From Lysinibacillus agricola (GTDB lineage: Bacteria > Bacillota > Bacilli > Bacillales_A > Planococcaceae): a stretch of 64,000 nucleotides of DNA. The notes below the pieces were generated by a model. It was not told the origin of the DNA, ran no database searches, and saw nothing but the letters and a program-made list of their open reading frames with translations. Made by a program: the position numbers and the translations under genes. Of the stretch, positions 35,751 to 44,540 are shown piece after piece. The stretch is taken from NCBI RefSeq assembly GCF_016638705.1, contig NZ_CP067341.1, positions 3,785,501 through 3,849,500 of the forward strand, given 5' to 3'. Within the stretch, counting starts at the first letter, position 1. Each line of letters begins with the position of its first letter.

Positions 35751-36314
35751 ATGGTATTTCGACCAACTTATCCGTTCTCAATGTATCCTGGTGGCATGAG
35801 GATGCCCATGCAAATGCCCATGCAACAAATGCCAATGCAACAAATGCCGATGCAAATGCCAACACCACAGATGTCACCGCAGTCCTTTTTACCGCCTGGA
35901 GGCTTCCAAAATCAACCACGAATTCCGGGTGGTTTTCCAATGTCCAGTGGAATAGGATCATTTGGAGGACAAATGCCAATGCCCATGCAGGAGCCTTCAA
36001 AAATCGGTTCATTTTTACAGCAGGCGAATAACTTATTTAACTCAGCGAAAACATATACACCTTACATTCAACAAGCAATGCCAATGGTAAAGAATATTCC
36101 GTCACTTTTAAAATTGTATAAAGGATTTCAAGGTCTCCCTGCTGCTGGAGCTGCAGCAGGAGCTGCCGCAGGGGCTGGAGCAGTAGCAGCTGAGGCAGCA
36201 GCTAGTGAAGGAGCACGTTCTACTAAAAGCCGAAAAGCGTCGCGGCAAAATGCATCATTCACTCCTCCTGATCCACTTCCATCTAAGCCACGTATTTTCC
36301 AGCCACCTATGTAG
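35751..36314 (+). CDS. yqfQ: YqfQ/VrrA-like protein with MPMQ repeats
   Basis: 187 residues. The N-terminal part has repeated MPMQ/QQMPMQ units (about residues 18-37), then Gly/Pro/Phe-rich sequence, a conserved helical segment (SKIGSFLQQANNLFNSAKTY, IPSLLKLYKGFQGL), an alanine-rich run and a basic tail. It lies next to ispH, as B. subtilis yqfQ does. The family is uncharacterised; the equivalent B. anthracis locus (vrrA) varies in repeat number between strains. GGAGATCG precedes the ATG. The encoded repeats are degenerate at DNA level. Confidence 0.85.
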   Translation: MVFRPTYPFSMYPGGMRMPMQMPMQQMPMQQMPMQMPTPQMSPQSFLPPGGFQNQPRIPGGFPMSSGIGSFGGQMPMPMQEPSKIGSFLQQANNLFNSAKTYTPYIQQAMPMVKNIPSLLKLYKGFQGLPAAGAAAGAAAGAGAVAAEAAASEGARSTKSRKASRQNASFTPPDPLPSKPRIFQPPM

Positions 36315-36326
36315 ATGAACGTTTCT

Positions 36327-36355
36327 TTGTATTCGCCGCCCCTGTCCGTTATAAT
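36327..36355 (+). promoter_or_regulatory. Promoter of ispH
   Basis: TTGTAT, 17-base GC-rich spacer, TATAAT, 32 bases before the ispH start. Confidence 0.65.
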
Positions 36356-36387
36356 GTAGATAGGTAAGCTTGAAAGGAGTCACAACC

Positions 36388-37356
36388 ATGCAAGTATTAA
36401 AAATTAATCCACGTGGCTATTGCTACGGTGTTGTTGATGCGATGGTTATCGCTCGAAACGCCGCACTTGATAAAACATTACCAAGACCTATCTACATTTT
36501 AGGTATGATCGTGCATAATAAACATGTCACAGATGCCTTTGAAGAGGATGGCATCATCACATTAGATGGCGAGAATCGTTTAGAAATTATTCAACAAGTT
36601 GAAACAGGCACTGTTATTTTTACAGCGCATGGTGTTTCACCTGAAATTCGTGAAATTGCAAAGCGAAAAGGCTTAGTATCCATTGATGCTACATGTCCTG
36701 ACGTTACAGTTACACACGATTTAATTCGTGAAAAATCAGCAGATGGCTATGATATTATTTATATCGGTAAAAAAGGCCATCCCGAGCCAGAGGGAGCAAT
36801 TGGTGTTGCACCAAATCATGTGCATTTAGTGCAATCATCCACTGATATTGATGCATTAAATTTAACAAATGATAAATTACTAGTAACGAATCAAACGACT
36901 ATGAGTCAATGGGATGTCGCTCATTTAATGGATAGTTTAAAAGAGAAATTCCCACATATTGAAGTGCATAAAGAGATTTGTTTGGCAACACAGGTACGTC
37001 AAGAGGCAGTTGCTAAGCAAGCTGGGGAAGCCGATTTACTAATTGTTGTTGGTGACCCTAAATCCAATAACTCGAATCGTTTAACGCAAGTGTCTGTTGA
37101 AGTAGCAGGGACACCATCATATCGTATTGCAGACGTTTCCGAGCTAAAAATTGAATGGTTAAAAGGAATTAATTACGTCGCTGTTACAGCAGGTGCTTCA
37201 ACGCCAACGCCTATTGTAAAAGAGGTTATTTCATTCCTTGAACAATTCGATGAAAATGATGAATCAACACAAATCATTAAGCGTACAGTTACAATAGACA
37301 AAATTTTACCTAAAATTAAAACGCCAAAGCCAGTCGAAAAAATTATGCCTTACTAA
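36388..37356 (+). CDS. ispH: 4-hydroxy-3-methylbut-2-enyl diphosphate reductase
   Basis: The last MEP-pathway enzyme: reduces HMBPP to IPP and DMAPP with a [4Fe-4S] cluster. Ligands Cys12 (RGYCYGV), the Cys of DATCPDV and that of [10 protein letters not shown] are all present, as are TAHGVSPE and the substrate-binding [12 protein letters not shown]. 322 residues from the ATG at 36388, directly after AAGGAG; a TTG at 36370 would include the SD. Own promoter and terminator. Completes the pathway whose ispG lies at 5.3 kb. Confidence 0.97.
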   Translation: MQVLKINPRGYCYGVVDAMVIARNAALDKTLPRPIYILGMIVHNKHVTDAFEEDGIITLDGENRLEIIQQVETGTVIFTAHGVSPEIREIAKRKGLVSIDATCPDVTVTHDLIREKSADGYDIIYIGKKGHPEPEGAIGVAPNHVHLVQSSTDIDALNLTNDKLLVTNQTTMSQWDVAHLMDSLKEKFPHIEVHKEICLATQVRQEAVAKQAGEADLLIVVGDPKSNNSNRLTQVSVEVAGTPSYRIADVSELKIEWLKGINYVAVTAGASTPTPIVKEVISFLEQFDENDESTQIIKRTVTIDKILPKIKTPKPVEKIMPY

Positions 37357-37359
37357 CTA

Positions 37360-37400
37360 AAAAAACCTGATTGCCTATTTTTTGACAATCAGGTTTTTTT
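37360..37400 (+). terminator. Terminator of ispH
   Basis: AAAAAACCTGATTG (37360-37373) pairs with CAATCAGGTTTTTTT (37386-37400). Confidence 0.95.
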
Positions 37401-37454
37401 CACTGTAGAGGAAACTATAGATTTTAAGTTGTAGATAATCAAAGGCATCGTTTT

Positions 37455-37583
37455 CGTCTAGGCTAAAGCGCCACATCCTCGAGGTTGCTTCGATCCCCGG
37501 GCAAAAAGTGGTAGAGCGCTTACTTTTATTTCGGACTCTCCAGCGCTTGTCGGATGTAAACGAGCGCTTTAGCGCATTTGTTC
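37455..37583 (-). repeat. Repeat family C, copy 2 (3' UTR element)
   Basis: Read on the minus strand it starts ACAAATGCGCTAAAGCGCTC and ends GCGCTTTAGCCTAGACG, with GACAAGCGCTGGAGAG inside, like the copy at 24264. It starts within three bases of the dctR stop codon, on the same strand as that gene. Confidence 0.85.
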
Positions 37584-38285
37584 TTATTTACTAAAATAAT
37601 AATTGACTGGACGACCAATACCACCATAATGCACATCCATCGTAATTTCCTCTTGTTTTTCTAAATAGTCTAAATATCTTCTTGCTGTTACGCGTGCAAT
37701 GCCTACACCACTGGCAACTTCTTCTGCCGATGCTCCTTCTACAGATTGCAAATAGTGCACAACTTTCTCAAGTGTTGCACGATTAAAGCCCTTAGGTAAA
37801 CTTTTTTCTGACCGTAAGACATTTGATTGCTGAACCTCATTATGCCCGCCATGATAATGGAATAACTGATCAAGCTCCCCTTGTGTTAGCTCATGCTCTG
37901 TTTGCATTTGCTTTTTGAAGCGCAAATAATTTTCAAGTGTTCCTTGCACTCGTTCAAATGAAAAAGGCTTCATAATATAATCAAAGACACCAAGATGCAG
38001 GACTTGTTTTACAGTTTCCATATCATTAGCAGCTGTTACCGTAATTACATCTATGGGTAATTTGAGTTCACGGATTTTTCGTAAGCTTGTCACTCCATCC
38101 TGCTCTGGCATGAAAATATCCATAAATACTAGTTCTGGTTTAAGCTTACGAATTTGAGCAATCCCCTCAACACCATTTGAGGCTTGTCCAATGACTTCGA
38201 ATCCAGCTACCTTTTCAATAAATTGGCGATTAACCTCTCGCACCATCGGATCATCCTCTATTAATAAAACCTTCATCTGTGCCAC
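37584..38285 (-). CDS. dctR: Response regulator of the CitT/DctR family
   Basis: 233 residues. Receiver domain with acidic pocket EDD and phosphoacceptor Asp near 57 (LVFMDIFMP), Thr and Lys switch residues (VTAAND, IMKPF), then a C-terminal helix-turn-helix (SAEEVASGVGIARVTARRYL). Start at the GTG at 38285, six bases after GGAGGG; the ATG three codons later is possible. It should be phosphorylated by the kinase encoded upstream and activate the dicarboxylate transporter gene dctP, as in B. subtilis. A family A repeat separates it from the kinase gene. Confidence 0.9.
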   Translation of the reverse strand: MAQMKVLLIEDDPMVREVNRQFIEKVAGFEVIGQASNGVEGIAQIRKLKPELVFMDIFMPEQDGVTSLRKIRELKLPIDVITVTAANDMETVKQVLHLGVFDYIMKPFSFERVQGTLENYLRFKKQMQTEHELTQGELDQLFHYHGGHNEVQQSNVLRSEKSLPKGFNRATLEKVVHYLQSVEGASAEEVASGVGIARVTARRYLDYLEKQEEITMDVHYGGIGRPVNYYFSK

Positions 38286-38407
38286 TGTTAGCCCTCCATA
38301 CACTCTGTTCTATCTCTATATGTGCAAATTTCCACCTAAGGAAGCGTCAAACTGTTCCCATAGAGTTTCTCGCTTCTACTTCAAAATCAACTATTAATAT
38401 TAAATCT

Positions 38408-38623
38408 CTTCATCACATGGGGTTGATTTCCGTTCTGACTGGGCGCTTTGTTGCTGTCGCTTCGCTTTCGCACAGATGCTGTCGCGCAGAGCAGAGCTTC
38501 TTGGGGGTGTCTGATGAGCCGATTCACTTGCGTTCCAAGGTCTCATCTGTGACGCTAACACACAAGGAATCGCCCAGCCGTAACGAAAATCAACTTATAA
38601 AAATGGCCTTGTGGTGACGAGCC
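38408..38623 (+). repeat. Repeat family A, copy 5, inside the dctS-dctR operon
   Basis: Left CTTCATCACATGGGGTTGAT, inner GACTGGGCGCTTTGTTGCTG with one core unit (38448-38473), GAGCTTCTTGGGGGTGTCTG, inner right AATCGCCCAGCC and outer right GTGGTGACGAGCC. More diverged than other copies. It ends three bases before the dctS stop triplet and lies upstream of dctR. Confidence 0.85.
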
Positions 38624-38625
38624 CA

Positions 38626-40227
38626 TTAAGTATGATAAAAAGTTATTAAAAAGCTTGTTCCCTTTTTCGGTTCACTTATGACCTCTATTTCACCCTGCCC
38701 TTTTTGTACAATTTCTTTTATTAAATAAAGTCCAAAACCTCGACCTTTTTTCTCTTTTGTTGAATAGCCATTATCAAAAATATGTGCCTTTACCTCATCT
38801 GTCATGCCTATACCATTATCCGTTACTAAGATTGCCAACACATCCTCATCCTCATCAACAGAAACGTGGATAATTTTTTCTTCCATCTGTACATCCCTTA
38901 ATGCATCAAAAGCATTTTCAATTAAGTTACCAAATAAAATGACGAAATCATGATGATCTAAATTGTTAGGAAATGCTGTCAGACGACTTTCTCGGTCAAT
39001 CTCCAATCGAATTCCCTGTTCTTTTGCATAGGAAATTTTACTAAGCAATAATCCTGAAATATTTTCATTTTTAATCCGTTCATTTAAAAAGTTTGTAATT
39101 TCATCATGTTCTTCTTTCACTTGTGTTAAGTAAGATAGTGCCTGTTCATGATGTCCAAGCTGTAAAAGACCAGCAATTGTGTGCAATTTATTTTTATGTT
39201 CATGTGTTTGTACGCGTAATGCTTGTACAAATGCCTTAACACCTGTTAATTCCTCTGCAAGCTTTTTCACTTCTGTACGATCCTTAAACATTGCCACAGC
39301 TCCGACTGTTTTTCCATTTACTTGTATAGGAATACGATTACTCATAATACTGTGATCATTAATATAGAGCTCTCGATTGAAAATGGGTTTATCCAGCTCC
39401 AAAATTTCAGGTAATCGTGTATCAGGTAACACGTCCATAATTTTCTTCCCTATTAATGTTGACGGTTGTTTGCGAACACATAATATTTCACATGCTTTTT
39501 CATTAAATATTGTAATTGTCAATTCATTATCAATGGCAATAATTCCTTCATGCATCGCGTTAAAGGTTTCTGTTCGCTCTACGTACATTTTAGCAATTTC
39601 ATGGGGCTCTAGCCCAAACATTTGCTTTTTCATATGAAGTCCCAAGGTATGAGCACCCCATGCACTAAAGAAAATAGACAACAAAATTGTCATCATTAAT
39701 TCTGTTTGAATAGATTGTAGTAATTCAGCAACAGTTAAAACACTATAGCCCACTACTACTACCCCTATTTGTTTTCCTTCATTATTCATGATTGGGACGA
39801 ATGCTCGTACCATATCTCCATGTTCACCATGTGCAATCGATGTATAATAATGCTCAGCAAACGCTGCGTTTAGATCACCTGACTGCGAAACTTGACCGAT
39901 TTCTTCTGTATTTGGATGTGAATACTTGCGTCTTTGCATATCAAGTACAACAATATATTGTGCGCCATTTATATCACGTATTTCTTCCACTACAGGATTA
40001 ATGTGTTTAGTAGCCTCGTTAAAATTATTATTTGTAATGTAGGTTTTCAGTTCAGGGAGCTGTGATACGGTTTTTGCTACAAGCAAAGCCTGATTTCCAA
40101 GCTTATCCTTCTGCTCATTCATTACAAACCCTAGCAAAAATGTACCACCTATACTAAAGGAAAGCATGAGAATAAAAAAAGTCAGAGACATGATCTTTCT
40201 CTTCATCGATAATTTTTGAAATTTCAA
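38626..40227 (-). CDS. dctS: Sensor histidine kinase of the DcuS/CitA/DctS family
   Basis: 533 residues. Two membrane helices (about 12-32 and 175-195) enclose an extracellular PAS/Cache-like sensor (about 35-170, with DMQRRKYSHPNTEEIGQ); a cytoplasmic PAS (about 215-320) follows. The H-box is HEHKNKLHTIAGLL, with the histidine pair typical of CitA/DcuS kinases, and the ATPase domain has NLIENAFDAL, DNGIGM and GRGFGLYLIKE. The TTG start follows GGGAGG by nine bases. It should sense C4-dicarboxylates outside the cell, probably together with the binding protein encoded divergently at 40318. Confidence 0.92.
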   Translation of the reverse strand: MKFQKLSMKRKIMSLTFFILMLSFSIGGTFLLGFVMNEQKDKLGNQALLVAKTVSQLPELKTYITNNNFNEATKHINPVVEEIRDINGAQYIVVLDMQRRKYSHPNTEEIGQVSQSGDLNAAFAEHYYTSIAHGEHGDMVRAFVPIMNNEGKQIGVVVVGYSVLTVAELLQSIQTELMMTILLSIFFSAWGAHTLGLHMKKQMFGLEPHEIAKMYVERTETFNAMHEGIIAIDNELTITIFNEKACEILCVRKQPSTLIGKKIMDVLPDTRLPEILELDKPIFNRELYINDHSIMSNRIPIQVNGKTVGAVAMFKDRTEVKKLAEELTGVKAFVQALRVQTHEHKNKLHTIAGLLQLGHHEQALSYLTQVKEEHDEITNFLNERIKNENISGLLLSKISYAKEQGIRLEIDRESRLTAFPNNLDHHDFVILFGNLIENAFDALRDVQMEEKIIHVSVDEDEDVLAILVTDNGIGMTDEVKAHIFDNGYSTKEKKGRGFGLYLIKEIVQKGQGEIEVISEPKKGTSFLITFYHT

Positions 40228-40317
40228 GATGTACGCCTCCCTCTACTATATTTTAGCTTACTCCATATGTTAGAATAACAAAAACATCAGAAAATACGAA
40301 TTAATTGGGTGTAATAG

Positions 40318-41367
40318 ATGAAAAAATTTATTATTGGAACAATAGCAACCGTTTTACTGTTAACAATAGCGATTGGCGTTCAACAAGGCTTACTACTCAG
40401 CAAGCCTCTTCCTTATGATGATGAGCAAAAAGGCTTGGACACACAAATTACGATTCATTTAAGTCACGTTGTAGCTGAGAATACGCCAAAAGGACAGGCT
40501 GCAAGTAAATTCGCCGAGCTTGTTGAGGAAAAAACAAATGGTGAGGTAAAGGTACATGTGTACCCAAACTCCTCCTTGTTTAATGATGAAAATGAGTTTC
40601 AGGCTTTGCAAAATGGAGAAGTAGAAATGATTATCCCTACTTTTTCAAAGATGACTTCCTATCTACCAAATTGGCAGGTTCTTGATTTACCCTATCTTTT
40701 TAATACGGATGATGAAGTTCATGAGGTTCTTACAGGATCGATTGGAGAACAATTGTTAAATGAGCTTGAGCCTTTTCAAATAAAGGGTCTGGGCTTTTGG
40801 CATAATGGCTTTAAACATTTAACCTCTGTCGATCATCCTATTTATTCATTTGAGGATTTAAAAGGCTTACGTGTCCGTACAATGCCAAGTAAAGCTCTTG
40901 AAAAGCAATTCGAGGCTGTTGAGGCAACACCAATCCCGATTTCCTTTAGCGAGGTTTTTACTGATTTAGAGTCACATGCCATTGATGCTCAGGAAAACAC
41001 AGCGTCAAATATTTATTCTAAAGGTTTTTACAAAGTGCAGAAGCATATGACATTAACAAAGCATGGGATTTTAGGATATGCTGTTTTAATGAATGAAAAA
41101 TTTTGGAAATCCTTACCTTTAAAAATTCAAAAGCAAATTATGGCCGCTATGAAAGAAACAACAGACTGGCAATTTGAGCAAGCTGTACAAATGAACGAAA
41201 AAGATTTGCAAAAACTAGAACAACAAGATAACTTTGAAATTTATACAATGAGCAATCAGGAACGCCAACGCTTTAAAGAAAAGCTAAAACCTGTCTATGA
41301 TTTTTATAGAAACAATGTACAAAACAATGATGCTTTATCGGAAATTGAAAAAATAGTTTCCCCTTAA
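40318..41367 (+). CDS. dctB: C4-dicarboxylate-binding protein (DctP/TRAP solute receptor family)
   Basis: 349 residues with an N-terminal hydrophobic segment (IIGTIATVLLLTIAIGVQQG) that anchors or exports it. The receptor features are SHVVAENTPKGQAA, PNSSLFNDENEFQALQNGEV and the conserved arginine motif GLRVRTMPSKAL. No TRAP permease genes are near; instead the DAACS transporter gene dctP follows. This matches B. subtilis DctB, described as an auxiliary sensor with DctS/DctR. The SD is weak (GGGTG). It is transcribed divergently from dctS across a 90-base gap. Confidence 0.88.
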   Translation: MKKFIIGTIATVLLLTIAIGVQQGLLLSKPLPYDDEQKGLDTQITIHLSHVVAENTPKGQAASKFAELVEEKTNGEVKVHVYPNSSLFNDENEFQALQNGEVEMIIPTFSKMTSYLPNWQVLDLPYLFNTDDEVHEVLTGSIGEQLLNELEPFQIKGLGFWHNGFKHLTSVDHPIYSFEDLKGLRVRTMPSKALEKQFEAVEATPIPISFSEVFTDLESHAIDAQENTASNIYSKGFYKVQKHMTLTKHGILGYAVLMNEKFWKSLPLKIQKQIMAAMKETTDWQFEQAVQMNEKDLQKLEQQDNFEIYTMSNQERQRFKEKLKPVYDFYRNNVQNNDALSEIEKIVSP

Positions 41368-41382
41368 AGTAAAATTTTGATT

Positions 41383-41406
41383 AGTGGGGTTTTCTTCATC
41401 CCCACT
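41383..41406 (+). terminator. Possible terminator of dctB
   Basis: AGTGGGG (41383-41389) and CCCCACT (41400-41406) form a short stem 16 bases after the stop; no T run follows. Confidence 0.4.
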
Positions 41407-41667
41407 GATTATTGGCTGTCGCTACAAAAACATTTGCTGAATGAAGATAAATATTTTTGTTCATTAATGATAAATCCTCATGGTCGTGGGGGTTTTTTTC
41501 TTTTGTATTATAATAGATTCTAAAATTACGAAACTACTATAAAACAGCTTAGAACCCTTGATATCACTATGTTTACTTCCCTTCCAACTAAAAATGAACA
41601 AAATGAACAATAGAAACTTTACGGTCATAAAAACTATTGTCGGAAAATTTCAGCTATGATAACCACA
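41407..41667. other. dctP upstream region
   Basis: About 260 bases. CTGAATGAAGATAAA (41442-41456) also occurs at 57770 and, inverted, within family B copy 3 at 43062, so it looks like a family B remnant. A DctR target is expected here, but I cannot define it. Confidence 0.4.
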
Positions 41668-41681
41668 TGAAAGCGTTCACA
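41668..41681 (+). promoter_or_regulatory. cre site (CcpA operator) before dctP
   Basis: TGAAAGCGTTCACA matches the catabolite-responsive element consensus TGWNANCGNTNWCA at every position. It lies 34 bases before the dctP start, where CcpA binding would block transcription. Confidence 0.75.
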
Positions 41682-41714
41682 CAATATTCATAAATAGTGT
41701 AAGGGGAGAACTTT

Positions 41715-42980
41715 ATGCGTATAAATTTTAAAAACTTAACAGTACAAGTCCTGATTGCCATTGTACTTGGTATTATTGTCGGTGCTGTGTTCCCAGAATT
41801 CGGAGCAAAGTTAAAAATATTGGCAGATATTTTTATTAAATTAATTAAAATGTTAATAGCACCTATCATTTTCTTAACGGTTGTTATTGGAATTGGTAGT
41901 ATGGGCGATGTAAAAAAAGTTGGTAAAATTGGCGGGAAGGCATTAATTTATTTTGAAATTGTCTCTACTTTCGCACTAGCAATCGGCTTAATCGTTGTCA
42001 ATATTGTACAGCCTGGTAAAGGCTTTAACACAGAGGCTGCAAACGGTGCAGATGTTTCCCAATATACAGAGGCAGCAGCCGCTACAGAGCATGGCATTGG
42101 TGCATTTATTATGCAAATTATACCTGATAATGTTGTCGGGGCACTTGCCAATGGAGAGTTATTACCTGTTTTATTCTCAGCTGTTTTATTTGGCATAGCT
42201 GCTGCTGCTATTGGTGAACCAGCTAAACCAGTTATTACATTTTTCGAACAAGTAGCAGATATTTTCTTTAAAATTGTTAATATGGTCATGAAGGTTTCCC
42301 CGATTGGTGCGTTTGGTGCTATGAGCTACACAATCGGAAATTTCGGTCTTAAATCACTTGGAAACTTAGGATTTTTAATGCTATCCGTTTATATTACAAT
42401 GTTTATCTTTATCGTAGTAATCATTGGCCTTATTACACGTTACTTTGGATTCAGTATTTTTAAATTTATTAAATATATTAAAGATGAAATTTTTATCGTT
42501 ATTGGAACATCATCATCAGAATCTGCACTCCCTTCGATGATGCGCAAATTAGAAAACTATGGTTGCTCGAAACAAGTAGTTGGTCTTGTTGTGCCGACAG
42601 GGTATTCCTTTAACTTAGATGGTACGTCTATTTACTTATCGATGGCAGCTATTTTTATCGCACAGGCTTATGGAGTTGATTTAGATATTTGGCACCAAAT
42701 TACATTGCTTGCTATTTTAATGCTGACATCAAAAGGGGCAGCCGGTGTAACAGGCTCAGGCTTCATTACGCTTGCGGCAACGTTAGCAGCATTCCCTATG
42801 ATTCCAGTTGAAGGAATTGCTCTTTTAATTGGGGTCGACCGCTTTATGTCAGAGGCTCGCGCCGTTACAAACTTAATTGGTAATGGTGTAGCAACAGTTG
42901 TCGTTTCAAAAATGGAAAAAGAATTCGATCCAGAACAAGAAAAACGTGCTCTTGCAGGGGAAGTCACAACCCAACAATAA
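41715..42980 (+). CDS. dctP: Sodium/proton-dicarboxylate symporter
   Basis: 421 residues, DAACS family (PF00375). Eight helices and two re-entrant loops; diagnostic motifs SSSESALPSMM (serine-rich loop), GYSFNLDGTSIYLS, SKGAAGVTGSGFITLAAT and DRFMSEARAVTNLIGNGVAT. Imports succinate, fumarate and malate, coupled to sodium or protons. AAGGGGAG precedes the ATG. Control is probably activation by DctS-DctR and catabolite repression through the cre site at 41668, as known for B. subtilis dctP. Confidence 0.93.
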   Translation: MRINFKNLTVQVLIAIVLGIIVGAVFPEFGAKLKILADIFIKLIKMLIAPIIFLTVVIGIGSMGDVKKVGKIGGKALIYFEIVSTFALAIGLIVVNIVQPGKGFNTEAANGADVSQYTEAAAATEHGIGAFIMQIIPDNVVGALANGELLPVLFSAVLFGIAAAAIGEPAKPVITFFEQVADIFFKIVNMVMKVSPIGAFGAMSYTIGNFGLKSLGNLGFLMLSVYITMFIFIVVIIGLITRYFGFSIFKFIKYIKDEIFIVIGTSSSESALPSMMRKLENYGCSKQVVGLVVPTGYSFNLDGTSIYLSMAAIFIAQAYGVDLDIWHQITLLAILMLTSKGAAGVTGSGFITLAATLAAFPMIPVEGIALLIGVDRFMSEARAVTNLIGNGVATVVVSKMEKEFDPEQEKRALAGEVTTQQ

Positions 42981-42996
42981 CAATTTCCCCTTGACG

Positions 42997-43073
42997 TTAT
43001 TGCGTTCGGATTTTGAATTGTGCCGATGCACAATTCAAAATCCGTGACATCCGCTGGAGGTTTATCTTCATTC
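42997..43073 (+). repeat. Repeat family B, copy 3 (variant)
   Basis: TTGCGTTCGGA, then a different palindrome: GGATTTTGAATTGTGC (43009-43024), CGAT, and its perfect complement (43029-43044), then CGTGACATCCGCTGGAGG and TTATCTTCATTCAG. The frame of family B is kept but the central hairpin is replaced. Confidence 0.75.
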
Positions 43074-43189
43074 AGTGGGTGTGGAACTTATCAAGAGTAA
43101 ATTATTAAAAATCCATTAACATCAATGCTTTTACTATAAGGACATGTATTTAATGCATTAAAATCAAACGGTGTTAAAATAATGTAAAT

Positions 43190-43238
43190 AAAAAGCCTAA
43201 TTCCTCTCTCTTTTTTAGCGAGGAATTAGGCTTTTGAT
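43190..43238 (+). terminator. Terminator, likely of dctP
   Basis: 17-bp stem AAAAAGCCTAATTCCTC (43190-43206) / GAGGAATTAGGCTTTT (43220-43235), 210 bases after dctP, beyond the family B copy. Confidence 0.85.
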
Positions 43239-43427
43239 CTACAATAATTGCGTCCGATAATGGATTAACTAGGGAGTCTAAAACAAGTTTTCACAAACCT
43301 CATTGACCTATGTCTAATTATTCAATAAGCATTGTCATTTTTCTACTGATGGTTTCCATTCCAAAAATCACATAGTGGCAACTTCCAAACATTTAAATCT
43401 AGATCAAATGAATTACTCTCTTTATTT

Positions 43428-43552
43428 TTAATGGTCCCGCCCAAATGCTTTTGTTTTAATATTTTCCTTATCAAGAAATTCTTCTATTTTTTTCTGTTCT
43501 CTGCCATTCACTACTTTACCTTTGTCAATTATTGATTTAATGTTTACTTTTG
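43428..43552 (-). pseudogene. C-terminal fragment of an unknown protein
   Basis: Minus-strand frame ending at 43428 encodes PKVNIKSIIDKGKVVNGREQ then KKIEEFLDKENIKTKAFGRDH. It looks like a genuine hydrophilic C-terminus. It has no start and breaks off where the transposase fragment begins (about 43553-43558), so the rest was probably lost at an insertion junction. Family unknown. Confidence 0.5.
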
Positions 43553-43558
43553 GGAGGA

Positions 43559-43660
43559 GCTCATTTCACTTCCCTTGAACAGCTCGCTCTTGAACTTGTT
43601 GATTATGTTCATTGGTTCAATAACATTCGAATTCACGGAACTTTATCGCCCTTTGATTAA
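43559..43660 (+). pseudogene. IS3-family transposase, C-terminal fragment
   Basis: 33 codons plus stop reading AHFTSLEQLALELVDYVHWF then NNIRIHGTLSPFD. The YVHWFNNIRIHG block is the hallmark of the C-terminus of IS3-family OrfB integrases. Everything upstream of it is missing and the end is altered. The fragment's stop overlaps the end of the convergent CPBP gene. Confidence 0.75.
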
Positions 43661-44454
43661 AGGTTGCTAGACATTCTTTTATTTAATATGAACAAGCATA
43701 TAATTAGAATTAAATTAACAACTAAAACGATGATACTACCTTCAATTTTATAGATGCCACCTGATATTAATGGATTTCCTTGAAACGTACTGTTTAAGAG
43801 ATTCGGATAATCACTTGCCAAAGAAACACCCCCAAATATAATCGCTCCAATTGTATTCCAAGCAAAATGAGCAATTATTGGTGCTACTATTGTGCCCGTG
43901 TATTCTAATAGTAATGTTACAAGTATACTCATTGAAACAACATTAAGCACTGGGATAATACCTGCTTCAAATGCTCCACCGTGCATTGCAGAGAATAAAA
44001 TAGTAGTTAAAGCGGTTGCCACAATTACATTATATTTTTGCTTCCATAATTGATATAGATAACCTCTCATCAACAATTCTTGCATTATAACATTCAATAG
44101 TGATGCCAAAATCCAAATCCATATGTAATCAATATTGTTTTGGCCTTGTATATTTATTGTCTTTGTAAGTAAAAGGACAGATACCACGCTACCCAACCAT
44201 AAGACACCTATTACAACACCTATTAGAGAATTTTTAAAGAATCTTGAAGCTATGGGGATCTTAATTTTACCCTTTTCTATTACTGAAACAAAAATAATAG
44301 AAAATAAAACTACTAAAGCAAGTGGTACGAATTCCCACCATAATCGTAATAATGCCTGATTATTTGTTTCAATATCAGGCGTAAAAGAAATTAAAATTGC
44401 CCATCCAATAAAAAAGATAACTGTTTTTAAAATTGTACTTATTAACTTTTTCAT
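43657..44454 (-). CDS. CPBP-family intramembrane metalloprotease homologue
   Basis: 265 residues with about seven membrane helices. Motif 1 is QELLMRG (Gln125, Glu126, Arg130) where most members have EExxxR; motif 2 is FSAMH (Phe154, His158) and motif 3 HFAWN (His196, Asn200). CPBP (CAAX protease / bacteriocin-processing) proteins cleave prenylated or peptide substrates or give bacteriocin self-immunity. The Gln for the first Glu may lower activity. Start ATG with GGAGAGG. It lies in a region of gene fragments, so it may be a recent arrival. Confidence 0.85.
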   Translation of the reverse strand: MKKLISTILKTVIFFIGWAILISFTPDIETNNQALLRLWWEFVPLALVVLFSIIFVSVIEKGKIKIPIASRFFKNSLIGVVIGVLWLGSVVSVLLLTKTINIQGQNNIDYIWIWILASLLNVIMQELLMRGYLYQLWKQKYNVIVATALTTILFSAMHGGAFEAGIIPVLNVVSMSILVTLLLEYTGTIVAPIIAHFAWNTIGAIIFGGVSLASDYPNLLNSTFQGNPLISGGIYKIEGSIIVLVVNLILIICLFILNKRMSSNL

Positions 44455-44540
44455 TATTGATTCCTCTCCAATTACTGTGTATATTATTGAGTTTATATAT
44501 TTTGCAAAATGGCCATTTTACGGAATTTTTTTTGTTATTT

